A stretch of 44,948 nt of DNA from Natronoglomus mannanivorans (GCA_025517485.1 JAOPKB010000024.1:1-44948); one strand, 5' to 3'; positions 7,632 to 16,189 are shown, numbered from the stretch's first letter. Numbers and translations are program-made. The notes: a model not told the origin generated them from the letters alone.

Positions 7632-8965
7632 CGAGTCACCTCCGTGAACGCTGCGACGAACTCCTCGAGCGTCTCGTCGTCGACCCCGGCCACGCAGACC
7701 TGGATCTCGTGGTCACCGACGACGTGGACGGCGAAGCCGCGGTCTGCGAGGTCGTCGGCGATGGGTCGTGCTGGCTGGTCGATTCTGGCGACGAACTCTC
7801 GAATGTGGCGTCGATCGTCGACGGGCGCTTTGACGCCAACGAGATCGTCGACGCGCTCGGCCAGTGACTCGGCTCGCGTGACGTCACGTGCGGCGAGTTC
7901 GACGAGTCCACTGGGACCGAGTGTGGCGGCGTGAATGGCGCTTCTGAGGGCGACCCACGCCTGATTCGTGCAGATATTACTCGTCGCCCGCTCGCGGCGG
8001 ATGTGCTGTTCGCGAGTCTGGAGCGTGAGCGTGAACGCGCGCCGATCGGTGGCGTCCTCGCTCGCGCCGACGAGCCGGCCCGGAACCTGTCGGAGGAACC
8101 GTTCGTCGGTGGCGAACAGACCGAGTCCCATCCCGTAACTCGTCGGCAGCCCGAGCACGCTCGCGTCGCCGACGACGACGTCGGCTCCGACGTCCGACGG
8201 CTTTTGCAACAGAGAGAGTGCGACCGGGTCCGACCCGAGGACGAACAGCGCGTCCGCATCTGCAGCGAGGCCGCCGATTTCGGAGAGCCGTTCCTCGATC
8301 GCCCCCCGAACCGTCGGATTCTCCGCGTAGACCATCACGACGTCCTCGGCGAGCTGGGACTCGAGCGCCGAAACGTCGACGGTCGACGCCGCGGTCGCGT
8401 AGGTCTCGATCTCGAGGTCGGTGCCGGCGACGTAGTTCTCGAGCGTGCTACGCCGGCCCTCGCGAAGGATATCGGGGACGAGCACGCGGTGCCCGCTCGT
8501 CTTGCGCGTGCGGTCGGCCAGCGTGGCCGCCTCACCCAGCGCCGTCGCGGCGTCGTACATCGAGCAGTTGGCGACCGCGAGGCCGGTGAGTTCGACCAGC
8601 AGCGACTGGTACTCGAACAGCGCCTGCAGAAAGCCCTGTGAGACCTCGGGCTGGTACTGCGTGTAGGAGGTCAGAAACTCCGAGCGGTCGGCGAGGTGGT
8701 CGACCAATGACGGGATGTAGTAGCCGTAGTGGCCCCGCCCGAGCAGTTCGACGAGGTCGTCGTTTCGGTCGAGGATCGAGCCCACCAGCTGGCGGGTCTC
8801 GCGTTCCGTGCGTGCGTCGATGTCGAACGCGCCGTCGAAGCGAACCTCGTCGGGAATGTCGAACAGGTCCTCGACCGAGTCGACGTCGACGGCCTCGAGC
8901 ATCGCCGCGGTTTCGTCGTCCGTGTGGGGGGCGTACGGGCTCCCCGTCGTGTGTGATCCGTGCAT
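7628..8965 (-). CDS. gcvPA: Glycine dehydrogenase (decarboxylating) subunit 1
   Basis: First subunit of the archaeal/Gram-positive type split P-protein, forming a heterotetramer with GcvPB. 445 residues. It opens with GSPYAPHTDDETAAMLEAV, the usual start of the family, and contains GRGHYGYYIPSLVDHL and the YTQYQPEVSQGFLQALFEYQ region (about 102-121). It is first in a two-gene operon with gcvPB (4-base overlap). The upstream 245 bases contain a low-complexity GTGATC-rich tract (8968-9030) and presumably the promoter. Confidence 0.96.
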   Translation of the reverse strand: MHGSHTTGSPYAPHTDDETAAMLEAVDVDSVEDLFDIPDEVRFDGAFDIDARTERETRQLVGSILDRNDDLVELLGRGHYGYYIPSLVDHLADRSEFLTSYTQYQPEVSQGFLQALFEYQSLLVELTGLAVANCSMYDAATALGEAATLADRTRKTSGHRVLVPDILREGRRSTLENYVAGTDLEIETYATAASTVDVSALESQLAEDVVMVYAENPTVRGAIEERLSEIGGLAADADALFVLGSDPVALSLLQKPSDVGADVVVGDASVLGLPTSYGMGLGLFATDERFLRQVPGRLVGASEDATDRRAFTLTLQTREQHIRRERATSNICTNQAWVALRSAIHAATLGPSGLVELAARDVTRAESLAERVDDLVGVKAPVDDRRHIREFVARIDQPARPIADDLADRGFAVHVVGDHEIQVCVAGVDDETLEEFVAAFTEVTR

Positions 8966-9210
8966 GCGTTAGTGGTGATCGTGATACTGACGGTGATGGT
9001 GGTGGTGATCGTAATCGTGATCGTCGCCGTGATCGGGCTGACGCGTCAGTCCGGCAGAAAGGAAGGATGGTCGTCCGCGTCCGTGGGTTCCACATCCGAT
9101 CCGTGTCACGTTGGCGGTACTAGCGAAGCAGGGGTAATGACTACGACGGTTTCGAATCGCCAAATTCGAGCCGAAACGTCCGTTTCCGGCGGAATAGCCG
9201 CGAAAAAAGG
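8966..9210. other. Intergenic gap with GTGATC-rich low-complexity tract
   Basis: The gap between the HMG-CoA synthase gene and gcvPA contains a degenerate trinucleotide-like repeat of GTG/ATC units at about 8968-9030. The hydrophobic plus-strand frame and the His/Asp-rich minus-strand frame across it look like repeat artefacts, not genes. It is a candidate rearrangement breakpoint (see findings). Confidence 0.5.
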
Positions 9211-10548
9211 CTATTCGACGAAGCGGTACTTCCGCTCGCCCATTCGGCCCCAGCCGTCGAAGACGAACTCCGCGTCGGGCGTCGTCCGTGGCTCGATGTC
9301 GACGTCCATATCGTGGTTGTGGGCGTCGTGGATCTCCTCGTAATCGTCCCAGGTGAGGTCGTATCGGGCCGCGAGCTGTTCGTCGACGTTGAGCGCCGCG
9401 ATCTCCTCGCGCCAACCCTCCTGGATCGTTTCGGCGTGAATCTCCGCCTCGGCACCGCTCCCATAGGAGCCGACGAGCAGTTTGCTCCCGGTGAGATCCA
9501 GATCGTTCTCGAGGCCGTGTTTGAGCACGCTCGCTCGAGCGACGTGGACGGATCCGGTGTACCAGTTGCCGACCTCTCGAGAGAGCGTGAGCGTTGGGTC
9601 GATGGTCTTGGCGTACCAGTCCTGGTAGGTCTCGGTCTCCTTGAGCGAATCCATGTACTCCCGAAGGGCCTCGCGGAACGCCTCCTCGTCGTCGAACGCC
9701 TCGGCGCGGGGCTGGCGGCCGATCTCCGCGGCCAGTTCGTCTTCGATCTCGGTATCCCGAATCATGTGCCGGTAGCCCAGCAGGCCGGCCTTCCGGACCA
9801 TCCCCGGGAACGGCGTGTGGAACGGAATGTAGGCGTACTGGTCGGGATGGCTGTCGCCGGCGATGCTCTCGAAGTCCTCGAGTGCCTCGCGCATGCGGGC
9901 GAGATACACCTGCACCGAGCGCTTGCCGTCGACGCTCGGGAACTGCTGGTTGGGCTTGAGGAAGTCGGTCTCGTCGGCGCTGCCGTAGCCCTGTTCGATC
10001 GAGAGTTCCACCAGTGAGGGATCCTCCGAGATGAGCATCGCGACGGCACCCGCGCCCTGGGTCGCCTCGCCGGCGTCGCCGCGGGCGTAGAGGGCCGTGT
10101 CGGTCGCGATCACGATGGCGGCGCGACCACGGTGGCGGCCCGCCTTAATCCAGTTGTACGCGTCGTCTAAACTCTGGGTCCCCGCGATGCAGGCGAACTT
10201 CCGCTCGCCCTTGTTCGCGTGGTGGAAGTCGCCCTCGTAGACCTGCTCGAGGCAGCCTGCGACGTACGTCGAAACCGGCTTGGAGTTGTCGAAGGCGCTC
10301 TCGGTTGCGACGTCGATCCGGCCGATGTCCTCGGGCTCGAGGCCCTTGCGGTCCATCAGTCGGTAGGCGGCGTTAGCCCCCATCGTGACGATGTCCTCGT
10401 AGCTGTCGGGAAACGAACTGGCGTTGAGGCCGAGGCCCTTGGTGTACTTCTCCGGGTCCTCGCCCATCTGTGGCGCGAACGTCCCGGGGAGATCGAGTTT
10501 GAGGTTCCCGGTCCAGATTTCGACGGCGTCGATACCGACTGTAGTCAT
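9211..10548 (-). CDS. Hydroxymethylglutaryl-CoA synthase
   Basis: Condenses acetyl-CoA with acetoacetyl-CoA to HMG-CoA, the entry to the mevalonate pathway for archaeal isoprenoid lipids. 445 residues from ATG 10548 (MTTVGIDAVEIW). Catalytic residues are visible: Glu in VATESAFD (about 83), Cys120 in FACIAGTQSL, and His244 in IPFHTPFPG. The C-terminal YGSGAEAEIH loop is present. A longer frame to 10575 lacks family support. It is an isolated leftward gene, and HMG-CoA reductase is not in the window. Confidence 0.96.
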   Translation of the reverse strand: MTTVGIDAVEIWTGNLKLDLPGTFAPQMGEDPEKYTKGLGLNASSFPDSYEDIVTMGANAAYRLMDRKGLEPEDIGRIDVATESAFDNSKPVSTYVAGCLEQVYEGDFHHANKGERKFACIAGTQSLDDAYNWIKAGRHRGRAAIVIATDTALYARGDAGEATQGAGAVAMLISEDPSLVELSIEQGYGSADETDFLKPNQQFPSVDGKRSVQVYLARMREALEDFESIAGDSHPDQYAYIPFHTPFPGMVRKAGLLGYRHMIRDTEIEDELAAEIGRQPRAEAFDDEEAFREALREYMDSLKETETYQDWYAKTIDPTLTLSREVGNWYTGSVHVARASVLKHGLENDLDLTGSKLLVGSYGSGAEAEIHAETIQEGWREEIAALNVDEQLAARYDLTWDDYEEIHDAHNHDMDVDIEPRTTPDAEFVFDGWGRMGERKYRFVE

Positions 10549-10619
10549 ATGCTGTGCATGCAGGTGTGGACACATGATATTGTCGTTCGTCGTTTCGACG
10601 GGTGTCGAAGACAGTGCGA

Positions 10620-12560
10620 TCAGTACTCTTCGACCGTGATCGCGAGTCCAGCGCTGCCAAAGTGCTGTTCGTCCCGTATGATCGTCGCGCTATCGACGTC
10701 GTCTCGTATCCCTGCGAGGGTCGAAACGTCCTCATCGGTGTACGTACTTTCGTTGAGGAGGTTACGGGGTTGTGAATTAACCGCGATATCGTCCGCTGCA
10801 GCGGTTTCGAGTTCGAGAACCGTTCCATCGATCGTCACTTGTTTCGTTTGCCACCCCTTCCCGTTACTACCTGCGCTCCCACCACCGGATTGATCCACGA
10901 GGCTGACGGCTACGTCGACTGTTCGGTCCCCCATATCGATCGTAAACGTCGAATCGATGTTCTCGTTGTTCCCCAACGTTTGGTCACCAACTGCAAAGAC
11001 GGAGTACGCTCCTGCCGTACTCGGTTCAATTCGAACTGACACCGTTTCGCCCGTGTCGTCGCTTTCCACTTCGAGCAACTGATCCGATTCGCTCCCATCT
11101 CCCGATTGTGTCGCCCACTCGAGGACGATAGTTTCCCCTTCACCGGCCTCGAGTTCGACGTCCTGACTGTCGCGTTCGGTTCCATCTTCCGTCGTTAGCC
11201 GAATCGTCTGAGTCCCGGGTTGCTCGCCGAGGTTTTCCACTGCCACGTCGACGGTGAGCGACTCACCTTCCGGTACCGGTGTGTTTGTCTCGATGATCTG
11301 AACGTCGAAGTACGGTTCGTCCGCCGGTAGATCGATCGGCTCGACGGTAACTGGGAGGCGAACGGTTCCGCTGGCCGTCGATGCAAAGAGAACCGTCTCG
11401 CCTGCGCTGTCACCCCTCACGTCGATACTGGCCGTCCCCTCGTCATCGGTTTCGATTTGTGTATCTTCGGTAAAACTGACAGCTCCGTCTTCCCCACTCT
11501 GGCGGGCGAAATCGACCCAGACATTCGTGATCGGATCGTTTGTCTCCGAATCGCGAACGGTTAGATCGACCGTTTCAGACTGTCCTTCCTCGAGTCTCAG
11601 TTCAGACTCGCCACCGTCTGTATTCACGGCTTCACCGCTCCATTGGGTGGTGAACGCATCGTCTCCCGATCCGGAACCCGTCCCCGACTCGGATCCGCTC
11701 CCGGACGCTCGAGCAGCATCGAATCGCTCGTCAGGTTCGCCATCGTCGCCGACACTCACCTGTGCCAGTCGAAGCGTGTACGTCTCGTTTGCGAGTTCGA
11801 TCGTAACGTTCCCGCGGTCATCGTCGGGTTGGATCCGTGTGTTCTCCCGTGACTCTTCGAACGTCGTCCCGAGAGCGACCTCCCAGCGTTCGGGCGAGTC
11901 CGTTGGAAGTGTGATCGTGACGTTCCCGCTTTCGTTCGACTTGAACGTACTCTCCCCCGTCGGCCCACCGATCGTCTCGACGTCGACCGAGACGGTCCCG
12001 GTCGTACTCCTCGAGAGGTCCCCCTCGAGAAAGACGAGCGTCACGCTGTCGTCGTCGATCATCGTCTGCTCTTCGAGTGTGACGTTGGCTTCGCCGAACT
12101 CGTTGTACAGAAGTGAGTGTTCGATTCGGGTCGTCGGGCCACGGTACTCGTTGTATCGCGGTTCGTACGTGAGCAGGCGCGTCGTCGGTGGGTCGTCTAG
12201 AATCGTCTGTATCTCGCTGTCGGAGGCGTCTGCGTTCTCGATCGTCACCGGCCGCGGCTCGGACGTAGAAATCCGTCCGGATGGCGCCGGTGGATTGATC
12301 GCTACCGTTCGGGTCTGGTACTGCGCCCCGAGTGTCATCGGAACGCCGCGCTCGAGTCGTTCACTGCCAGCGTTTCGAATCGTGTCGCGCAGTTCGACCA
12401 GTTCGCCAGTCACTCGTTCGTTGTGGGTGAACTCCGTTTCGTGATTCTGGTCGGGAACAGCAGTCACCTGATAGAGCGCCAGCGCCGAGACGAGAATCGC
12501 CAGTAGCAACACCGCACCGATCTGGACCGTGACGGCGCGCTCGTCGACCCGACGTGACAT
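10620..12560 (-). CDS. Large pilin-like surface protein with CARDB/Ig-type repeats
   Basis: 646 residues. The N-terminus (RAVTVQIGAVLLLAILVSALALYQV, given here only as residues ~8-32) is a class III/type IV pilin-like signal: basic residues and then one hydrophobic helix. The exposed part is acidic and Thr/Ser/Gly-rich, with a Ser-Gly linker at about 278-292. Several beta-sandwich modules follow, and the one around residues 395-480 (VEPIDLPADEPYFDVQ..., VAVENLGEQPG) looks like a CARDB cell-adhesion module. It is probably a surface or pseudo-pilus protein. TATA-like GTTTAAC at 12582-12588 lies 25 bases before the ATG. The exact family is not identified. Confidence 0.8.
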   Translation of the reverse strand: MSRRVDERAVTVQIGAVLLLAILVSALALYQVTAVPDQNHETEFTHNERVTGELVELRDTIRNAGSERLERGVPMTLGAQYQTRTVAINPPAPSGRISTSEPRPVTIENADASDSEIQTILDDPPTTRLLTYEPRYNEYRGPTTRIEHSLLYNEFGEANVTLEEQTMIDDDSVTLVFLEGDLSRSTTGTVSVDVETIGGPTGESTFKSNESGNVTITLPTDSPERWEVALGTTFEESRENTRIQPDDDRGNVTIELANETYTLRLAQVSVGDDGEPDERFDAARASGSGSESGTGSGSGDDAFTTQWSGEAVNTDGGESELRLEEGQSETVDLTVRDSETNDPITNVWVDFARQSGEDGAVSFTEDTQIETDDEGTASIDVRGDSAGETVLFASTASGTVRLPVTVEPIDLPADEPYFDVQIIETNTPVPEGESLTVDVAVENLGEQPGTQTIRLTTEDGTERDSQDVELEAGEGETIVLEWATQSGDGSESDQLLEVESDDTGETVSVRIEPSTAGAYSVFAVGDQTLGNNENIDSTFTIDMGDRTVDVAVSLVDQSGGGSAGSNGKGWQTKQVTIDGTVLELETAAADDIAVNSQPRNLLNESTYTDEDVSTLAGIRDDVDSATIIRDEQHFGSAGLAITVEEY

Positions 12561-12863
12561 AGCCGAGGATAGTCAGCACTGGTTAAACGCTTACTGGCCA
12601 GTTGCGGTACGGATTCGGAAAAGCGAGTCCCCTATCTCGTACCGGACCTGGTGGACCCGAACGAGGGTTTCTGGGTTCGAGGTCTGGATTTGAGTCTGGG
12701 TCTAGGTCTTGGTCTGGGTCCAAGATCTGAACCTGAGTCAAGAACTCGACCGCGACCGTAATCTCGACACCGCTGAACTCGAATGCGAACCGATGGGCGA
12801 GATTCTGGATCAGACTCCGGAACGCTCGACCTCGAGGAACCGTTCGATCGCCGTCGGACGGAA
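12561..12863. other. Promoter region and low-complexity tract
   Basis: Besides the promoter of the pilin-like gene, the gap holds a degenerate hexamer-like tract (GGTCTG/GGTCTA units) at about 12666-12745, read on the minus strand as repeated GACCCA/GACCTA. No gene is supported. Confidence 0.5.
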
Positions 12864-13442
12864 CTACTCGTCTTCTTCGACGACTTCCGGATCGCTCATC
12901 GCACTCTGGAGGCTGTCGAGGCCGTTGATCCACTCCGTGACGAGGCCGTACTCGAGATCCTCGGCGACGGCCATATCCAGTTCCTCGCCGTCGATGACCA
13001 GCGTGCCGGCCTGTGCGGCGTAGCCGAGTGCGGCGTCGAGGTCCTCTTCGGCCTCCGCGTCGGCGGCCGCCCGGAGGTACTCGCTGACGCTCGCCTCTTC
13101 GGCCGGCCCGTTCGCGACGTACTCTTCGGCGGCGAAGAACACGCAGACGAGACTCGTCTGGACGCCGTCGACGAGCATCAGTTTCTCCTCGTCGTCGATG
13201 TCGACCTCGTCGAGGACGATGTTGCGGACGTCCGCGATCTCCTCGAGCGCTGCTTCCCCCTCGAGTTCGCCGTCGTCGTAGGCCGAGACGATCTTGGCGA
13301 TCGCGATCGCGGTATCGTCTTGCAGGTTCAGGAGGAGCCGGGCCGACGATTCGTCTTCGGGATCGATCTCTTCGTCGTCGATGCGGTCGATCCAGTTCTG
13401 CCAGCGTTCCGCCGAGTAGAACTCGGTGGGGGGATTGCTCAT
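12864..13442 (-). CDS. DUF2150 family protein
   Basis: 192 residues from ATG 13442 (MSNPPTEFYSAERWQNWIDRI). This is the DUF2150 family, found in haloarchaea and methanogens with unknown function. It is strongly acidic, mostly helical, and has no membrane segment or signal peptide. It probably acts in the cytosol as a small helical-bundle protein. An alternative start six bases upstream at 13448 would add two residues. It is a single gene between the TatD-like gene and the pilin-like gene, all leftward. Confidence 0.88.
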   Translation of the reverse strand: MSNPPTEFYSAERWQNWIDRIDDEEIDPEDESSARLLLNLQDDTAIAIAKIVSAYDDGELEGEAALEEIADVRNIVLDEVDIDDEEKLMLVDGVQTSLVCVFFAAEEYVANGPAEEASVSEYLRAAADAEAEEDLDAALGYAAQAGTLVIDGEELDMAVAEDLEYGLVTEWINGLDSLQSAMSDPEVVEEDE

Positions 13443-13773
13443 ACACACACCTACACCGGCCGCTTGAAATGCCTTTCTCTACCCGTGCGGTTTGTCGGAG
13501 TCTCTCAATCCCGCTCACAGCGACTCTCGGGCCGAAAATCCGTCGAATTTGTCGAACTACTTTAGTCTTCGTGTCTTCGGAAACCGTCGATTGATTCTTC
13601 GACAGATATGTCAGAAAAGAGTTCTGTTTGCGGAGAGTTGCGAGGGAATTGTTGCGTTCGCAATCGTTCTACGCGACAACTCGAGGAGACGTCGAGAGGG
13701 CAACTCGAGGGGACAGTGGGAGGCTCAACTGGGGACACTTCGGTCGGACCACCACAGGAGTCCGCCGATCAGG
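13443..13773. other. Intergenic region, no gene seen
   Basis: This 331-base gap upstream of DUF2150 contains only its promoter region and a purine-rich stretch. Overlapping plus-strand frames have no family resemblance and run through the neighbouring TatD-like gene. Confidence 0.5.
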
Positions 13774-14640
13774 TCACCGCTCGAGCGTCGCTTCGGTGTC
13801 GATATCGTACACTCGCGCGGGGGTCTCGACGTGAGCGATGCGTACGGCGTCTTCGTAATCGTTCTCGAGCAGCCACGAGACTCGCCGCGGAACTGTTTTG
13901 GGACCCATCACGGCACCCGGACGATCCGGGTCGTCGACGAAGTCCGTCTCCATCAGGAAGGGGGCGCCGTGCTCGGCGGCCTCCGTCAACCAGTCTTTCT
14001 CGCACATTACGCTCGGCGTCGGCCCCTCGAGTCGGCCGCTCGCGTAGTGTTTCACGACGCGGTGGGCCGGCAGGCCGGTAGCTTCGGCCCAGTCGGCGAT
14101 CTCGGTCAGGTCCTCGCTGGCCTCGGTGTGAAGCTGGACGGCGCACTCGAGGTCGGCGCCGTGTTCGAACGCCCGCCGCATCACCTCGTTCGAGGCGTCC
14201 CAGACCGCCTCGGAGACGTCGTAGTGGGGTCGTCCCGACTTCAATCCGAGCGCGCGGCCGTCAGCGACGTACTCCGCGGCGACGTCGATTCCGGCCTGCA
14301 TGATTTCGCGAGCCTCGTCGGGCGTGTATCCGCGGTCGTCGACCAGCCGTGAGACCAGCCCGGGGTGGACGCCGAGGATCGGCCAGGCGCGTCCCGGCAG
14401 CTGGGCAGTCGCTTCGGCGACGATCTCGAGGGTGCGCTCGAACACAGGGCGGAAGTCCTCGCCGCGTTCGGCTTCGACGTCGAGGTGCCACGACGGTTTG
14501 TTCACGACCAGCAGGTGAGTCCCGCCGACGTTCACGAAGTCCTCGACGGCCTCGAGGCCCTGGGCATGGTCGGGGTCGAGGTGGAGGTGGTTGTCCAGAA
14601 TCGGCCCCTGCCACTCGTCGTTTCCGTTGCCGTCGGTCAT
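13774..14640 (-). CDS. TatD-related metal-dependent hydrolase
   Basis: 288 residues, a TIM-barrel amidohydrolase-fold protein of the archaeal TatD-like branch. The metal motif DNHLHLD (residues ~16-22) provides the HxH pair. Later metal or base candidates are His in LGVHPG (~91-96), His in QLHTEAS, His in VVKHYAS and Asp in METDFVDDP. It is probably a cytosolic phosphoesterase or nuclease-like hydrolase. The substrate is unknown. The short acidic N-terminal extension (MTDGNGNDEWQGP) is ordinary for haloarchaea. Confidence 0.85.
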   Translation of the reverse strand: MTDGNGNDEWQGPILDNHLHLDPDHAQGLEAVEDFVNVGGTHLLVVNKPSWHLDVEAERGEDFRPVFERTLEIVAEATAQLPGRAWPILGVHPGLVSRLVDDRGYTPDEAREIMQAGIDVAAEYVADGRALGLKSGRPHYDVSEAVWDASNEVMRRAFEHGADLECAVQLHTEASEDLTEIADWAEATGLPAHRVVKHYASGRLEGPTPSVMCEKDWLTEAAEHGAPFLMETDFVDDPDRPGAVMGPKTVPRRVSWLLENDYEDAVRIAHVETPARVYDIDTEATLER

Positions 14641-14733
14641 AGTCCAGTATGCGGGCGGATCGTGTGAAAAGTCTCCGGCTTCGGTTAGTTCGGTGAATTC
14701 GGTAGGCGATCGAGCGGTACTCGCTCGACAACC

Positions 14734-15192
14734 TCACGGACCGAGCGTCATCGCCTCGTCGGCGGCGTTACGAAGTGCGTCCGATCGTCCGTAGGAACCG
14801 GGCGCGATCGCGACTGTCCTGATTCCCCGGGTTCCGGCGAACTCGAGGACTGGCTTGAAGTCCGTATCACGGGAGGCGACCGCGAGCGTGTCCAGCGAGC
14901 CGTCGGCGACGAGGGCGGTCGCGTCGACAGCGAGTTTGACGTCGACGTCACCGCTTGTGACGACGACTTCGAACCCGCGGGCCTCGGCGGCCTGAATCAG
15001 TCCCGGGGTGGCGTGTTCGTTGAGATAGAGGCGTATGATCCCGAGTTGACCCAGATCGGTGGCGACCTCGCGGAGGTCGTCCAGATCGACGTCGAACTCG
15101 TCGCGAAGGACGTTCGGCCCGTCGACGAAGAGCCCGACGACCGGGTCGCTGTCTGTGTCGGGTGCGAGTCGAGCGCGAACGCGGTCGAACAT
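14734..15192 (-). CDS. NYN-domain (PIN-like) nuclease
   Basis: 152 residues from ATG 15192 (MFDRVRARLAPDTD). This is a NYN-domain protein of the PIN-like RNase fold. GLFVDGPNVL (~20-29) has the first catalytic Asp, VDVKLAVDA (~83-91) the second, and SRDTDFKP (~106-113) the third acidic pair. It is probably a metal-dependent ribonuclease in RNA processing or decay. The reading frame extends to 15543, but the extra residues look non-coding and reach into the origin region. It is the last leftward gene before the replication origin. Confidence 0.85.
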   Translation of the reverse strand: MFDRVRARLAPDTDSDPVVGLFVDGPNVLRDEFDVDLDDLREVATDLGQLGIIRLYLNEHATPGLIQAAEARGFEVVVTSGDVDVKLAVDATALVADGSLDTLAVASRDTDFKPVLEFAGTRGIRTVAIAPGSYGRSDALRNAADEAMTLGP

Positions 15193-15436
15193 GCCCGGTC
15201 TTTCCGGGGTTGGGAAATAGGTGTGACGAAACGTGATCGGAGAGCGCCGACTCGAGACTGTCGTCGATGTTCCACGGACCCTGCATCGACGACCTCGAGA
15301 TGGTGGGGTACGCCGTCCGTCTTCGGAGGGACTCGAGGGTGCCGTTGGGATGTCTATCGCTGGTGCGATATCGTACCTGTCGATAGAGTTGTGTCGACTC
15401 TGTCGAAGTCGTCTACAGTAGCCACTGAACGTCACG

Positions 15437-15515
15437 ACACACCTGATCGCACGAGTGCAGCGCGGTTCGGAGCGAGTGAACGGAGCGAGAACCGCGGACT
15501 GTGCGATGGGTGTGT
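15437..15515. repeat. Long imperfect inverted repeat
   Basis: Outer arms 15437-15452 and 15501-15515 pair with one bulge (ACACACC.. GATCGCAC against GTGCGATGGGTGTGT). Inner arms 15461-15468 and 15489-15496 (CGCGGTTC/GAACCGCG) pair perfectly. It lies at the left border of the origin region. It may be a terminator-like structure, a REP-like element or an origin component. Confidence 0.55.
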
Positions 15516-15559
15516 GAATAGTTTCAGCTGTTACTACCGTCATCTGTCTGTCATACTAC

Positions 15560-15599
15560 CTAGTCTAGTGCTAGTGTAACTAGACTAGTCGCACACTAG
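15560..15599. repeat. CTAG cluster with 9-base inverted repeat
   Basis: Six CTAG tetranucleotides occur in 40 bases (starting at 15560, 15565, 15571, 15580, 15585 and 15596). Arms CTAGTCTAG (15560-15568) and CTAGACTAG (15580-15588) are inverted repeats. CTAG is otherwise scarce in this DNA. Confidence 0.6.
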
Positions 15600-15780
15600 T
15601 ATAGGGAGCGATCGTGTACTTCGAGTTTCACAACGCCGCTCGAGACGGTCGTCGACTGCCGTTTTCTGTGGGTGGTGAGTGGGATGTCTATCTTCTTTCG
15701 TCACTTCTGTCGTGATTTGGTTCTCGAGGTACTCTGTAGCGTTCGTGTCGCTATCCGAGATTCCGCTCGAGTACACGGAC

Positions 15781-15800
15781 ACCCCCTTCGCGTTTGTAAC
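15781..15800 (-). repeat. ORB-like origin repeat a
   Basis: Reads GTTACAAACGCGAAGGGGGT on the minus strand. It has a full match to the local consensus and faces left. Confidence 0.8.
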
Positions 15801-15803
15801 GCC

Positions 15804-15821
15804 GTACCCGTGTGGGGGTAC
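15804..15821. repeat. Short hairpin in the origin
   Basis: Arms GTACCC (15804-15809) and GGGTAC (15816-15821) lie between ORB-like repeats a and b. Confidence 0.4.
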
Positions 15822-15834
15822 TGATCGACAACAC

Positions 15835-15854
15835 ACCACCCTCGCGTTTGTAAA
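15835..15854 (-). repeat. ORB-like origin repeat b
   Basis: Reads TTTACAAACGCGAGGGTGGT on the minus strand and has the same orientation as repeat a. Confidence 0.8.
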
Positions 15855-15914
15855 TTCGCCCCGTTTCACCGGTCGAAACCCACAATTCGGGCGACCCCCA
15901 CCCACCCATTCGGC

Positions 15915-15934
15915 GTTACATCCGCGACGGTGGT
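15915..15934 (+). repeat. ORB-like origin repeat c
   Basis: Reads GTTACATCCGCGACGGTGGT on the plus strand, opposed to repeats a and b. Confidence 0.8.
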
Positions 15935-16038
15935 GTGTCCCCCGTCACTCATCAATGCATTCACGTGTCATTATCACCAACCATGTGTGGGTATGTCTCA
16001 CGAACACGCCCGGTCCTCGAGTCCCCCATTGATCCTTC

Positions 16039-16058
16039 GTTACATCCGCGAGGGGGGT
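16039..16058 (+). repeat. ORB-like origin repeat d
   Basis: Reads GTTACATCCGCGAGGGGGGT on the plus strand and is followed by a further G-run. Confidence 0.8.
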
Positions 16059-16083
16059 GTGGGGCCCGTCTGGCCCACTCAGG

Positions 16084-16103
16084 CCTAGAAACGCGAGGGT
16101 GGT
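16084..16103 (+). repeat. Partial ORB-like repeat e
   Basis: Keeps the right half (AAACGCGAGGGTGGT) but lacks the TTAC half. Confidence 0.55.
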
Positions 16104-16164
16104 TACCACAGCACGTTTCGACTATCACGACCAATACCGGCGCGTTCTGCCTCGAGATGAGGGG

Positions 16165-16184
16165 TTTACATACGCGACCGACCC
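16165..16184 (+). repeat. Variant ORB-like repeat f
   Basis: Keeps the left half (TTTACATACGCGA), but the G-run is replaced by CCGACCC. It is the closest repeat to the cdc6 promoter, so Orc1 binding here could also repress its own gene (inference). Confidence 0.55.
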
Positions 16185-16189
16185 CCCAT

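Noticed and set aside
8966..9210. Glycine riboswitch before gcvPA
   Set aside because: The gap contains a simple repeat, and no aptamer-like conserved core could be recognised.
8960..9343. Plus-strand frame with a long Val/Ile hydrophobic start
   Set aside because: It is generated by the GTGATC-rich repeat and runs into the HMG-CoA synthase gene antisense. It has no sensible protein continuation.
15585..15905. 106-codon minus-strand frame in the origin region
   Set aside because: It crosses the ORB-like repeats and has non-halophilic composition and no family.
15781..16184. CRISPR-like reading of the repeats
   Set aside because: The repeats are not evenly spaced, occur in both orientations and are diverged. 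They fit origin boxes, and no cas genes are present.
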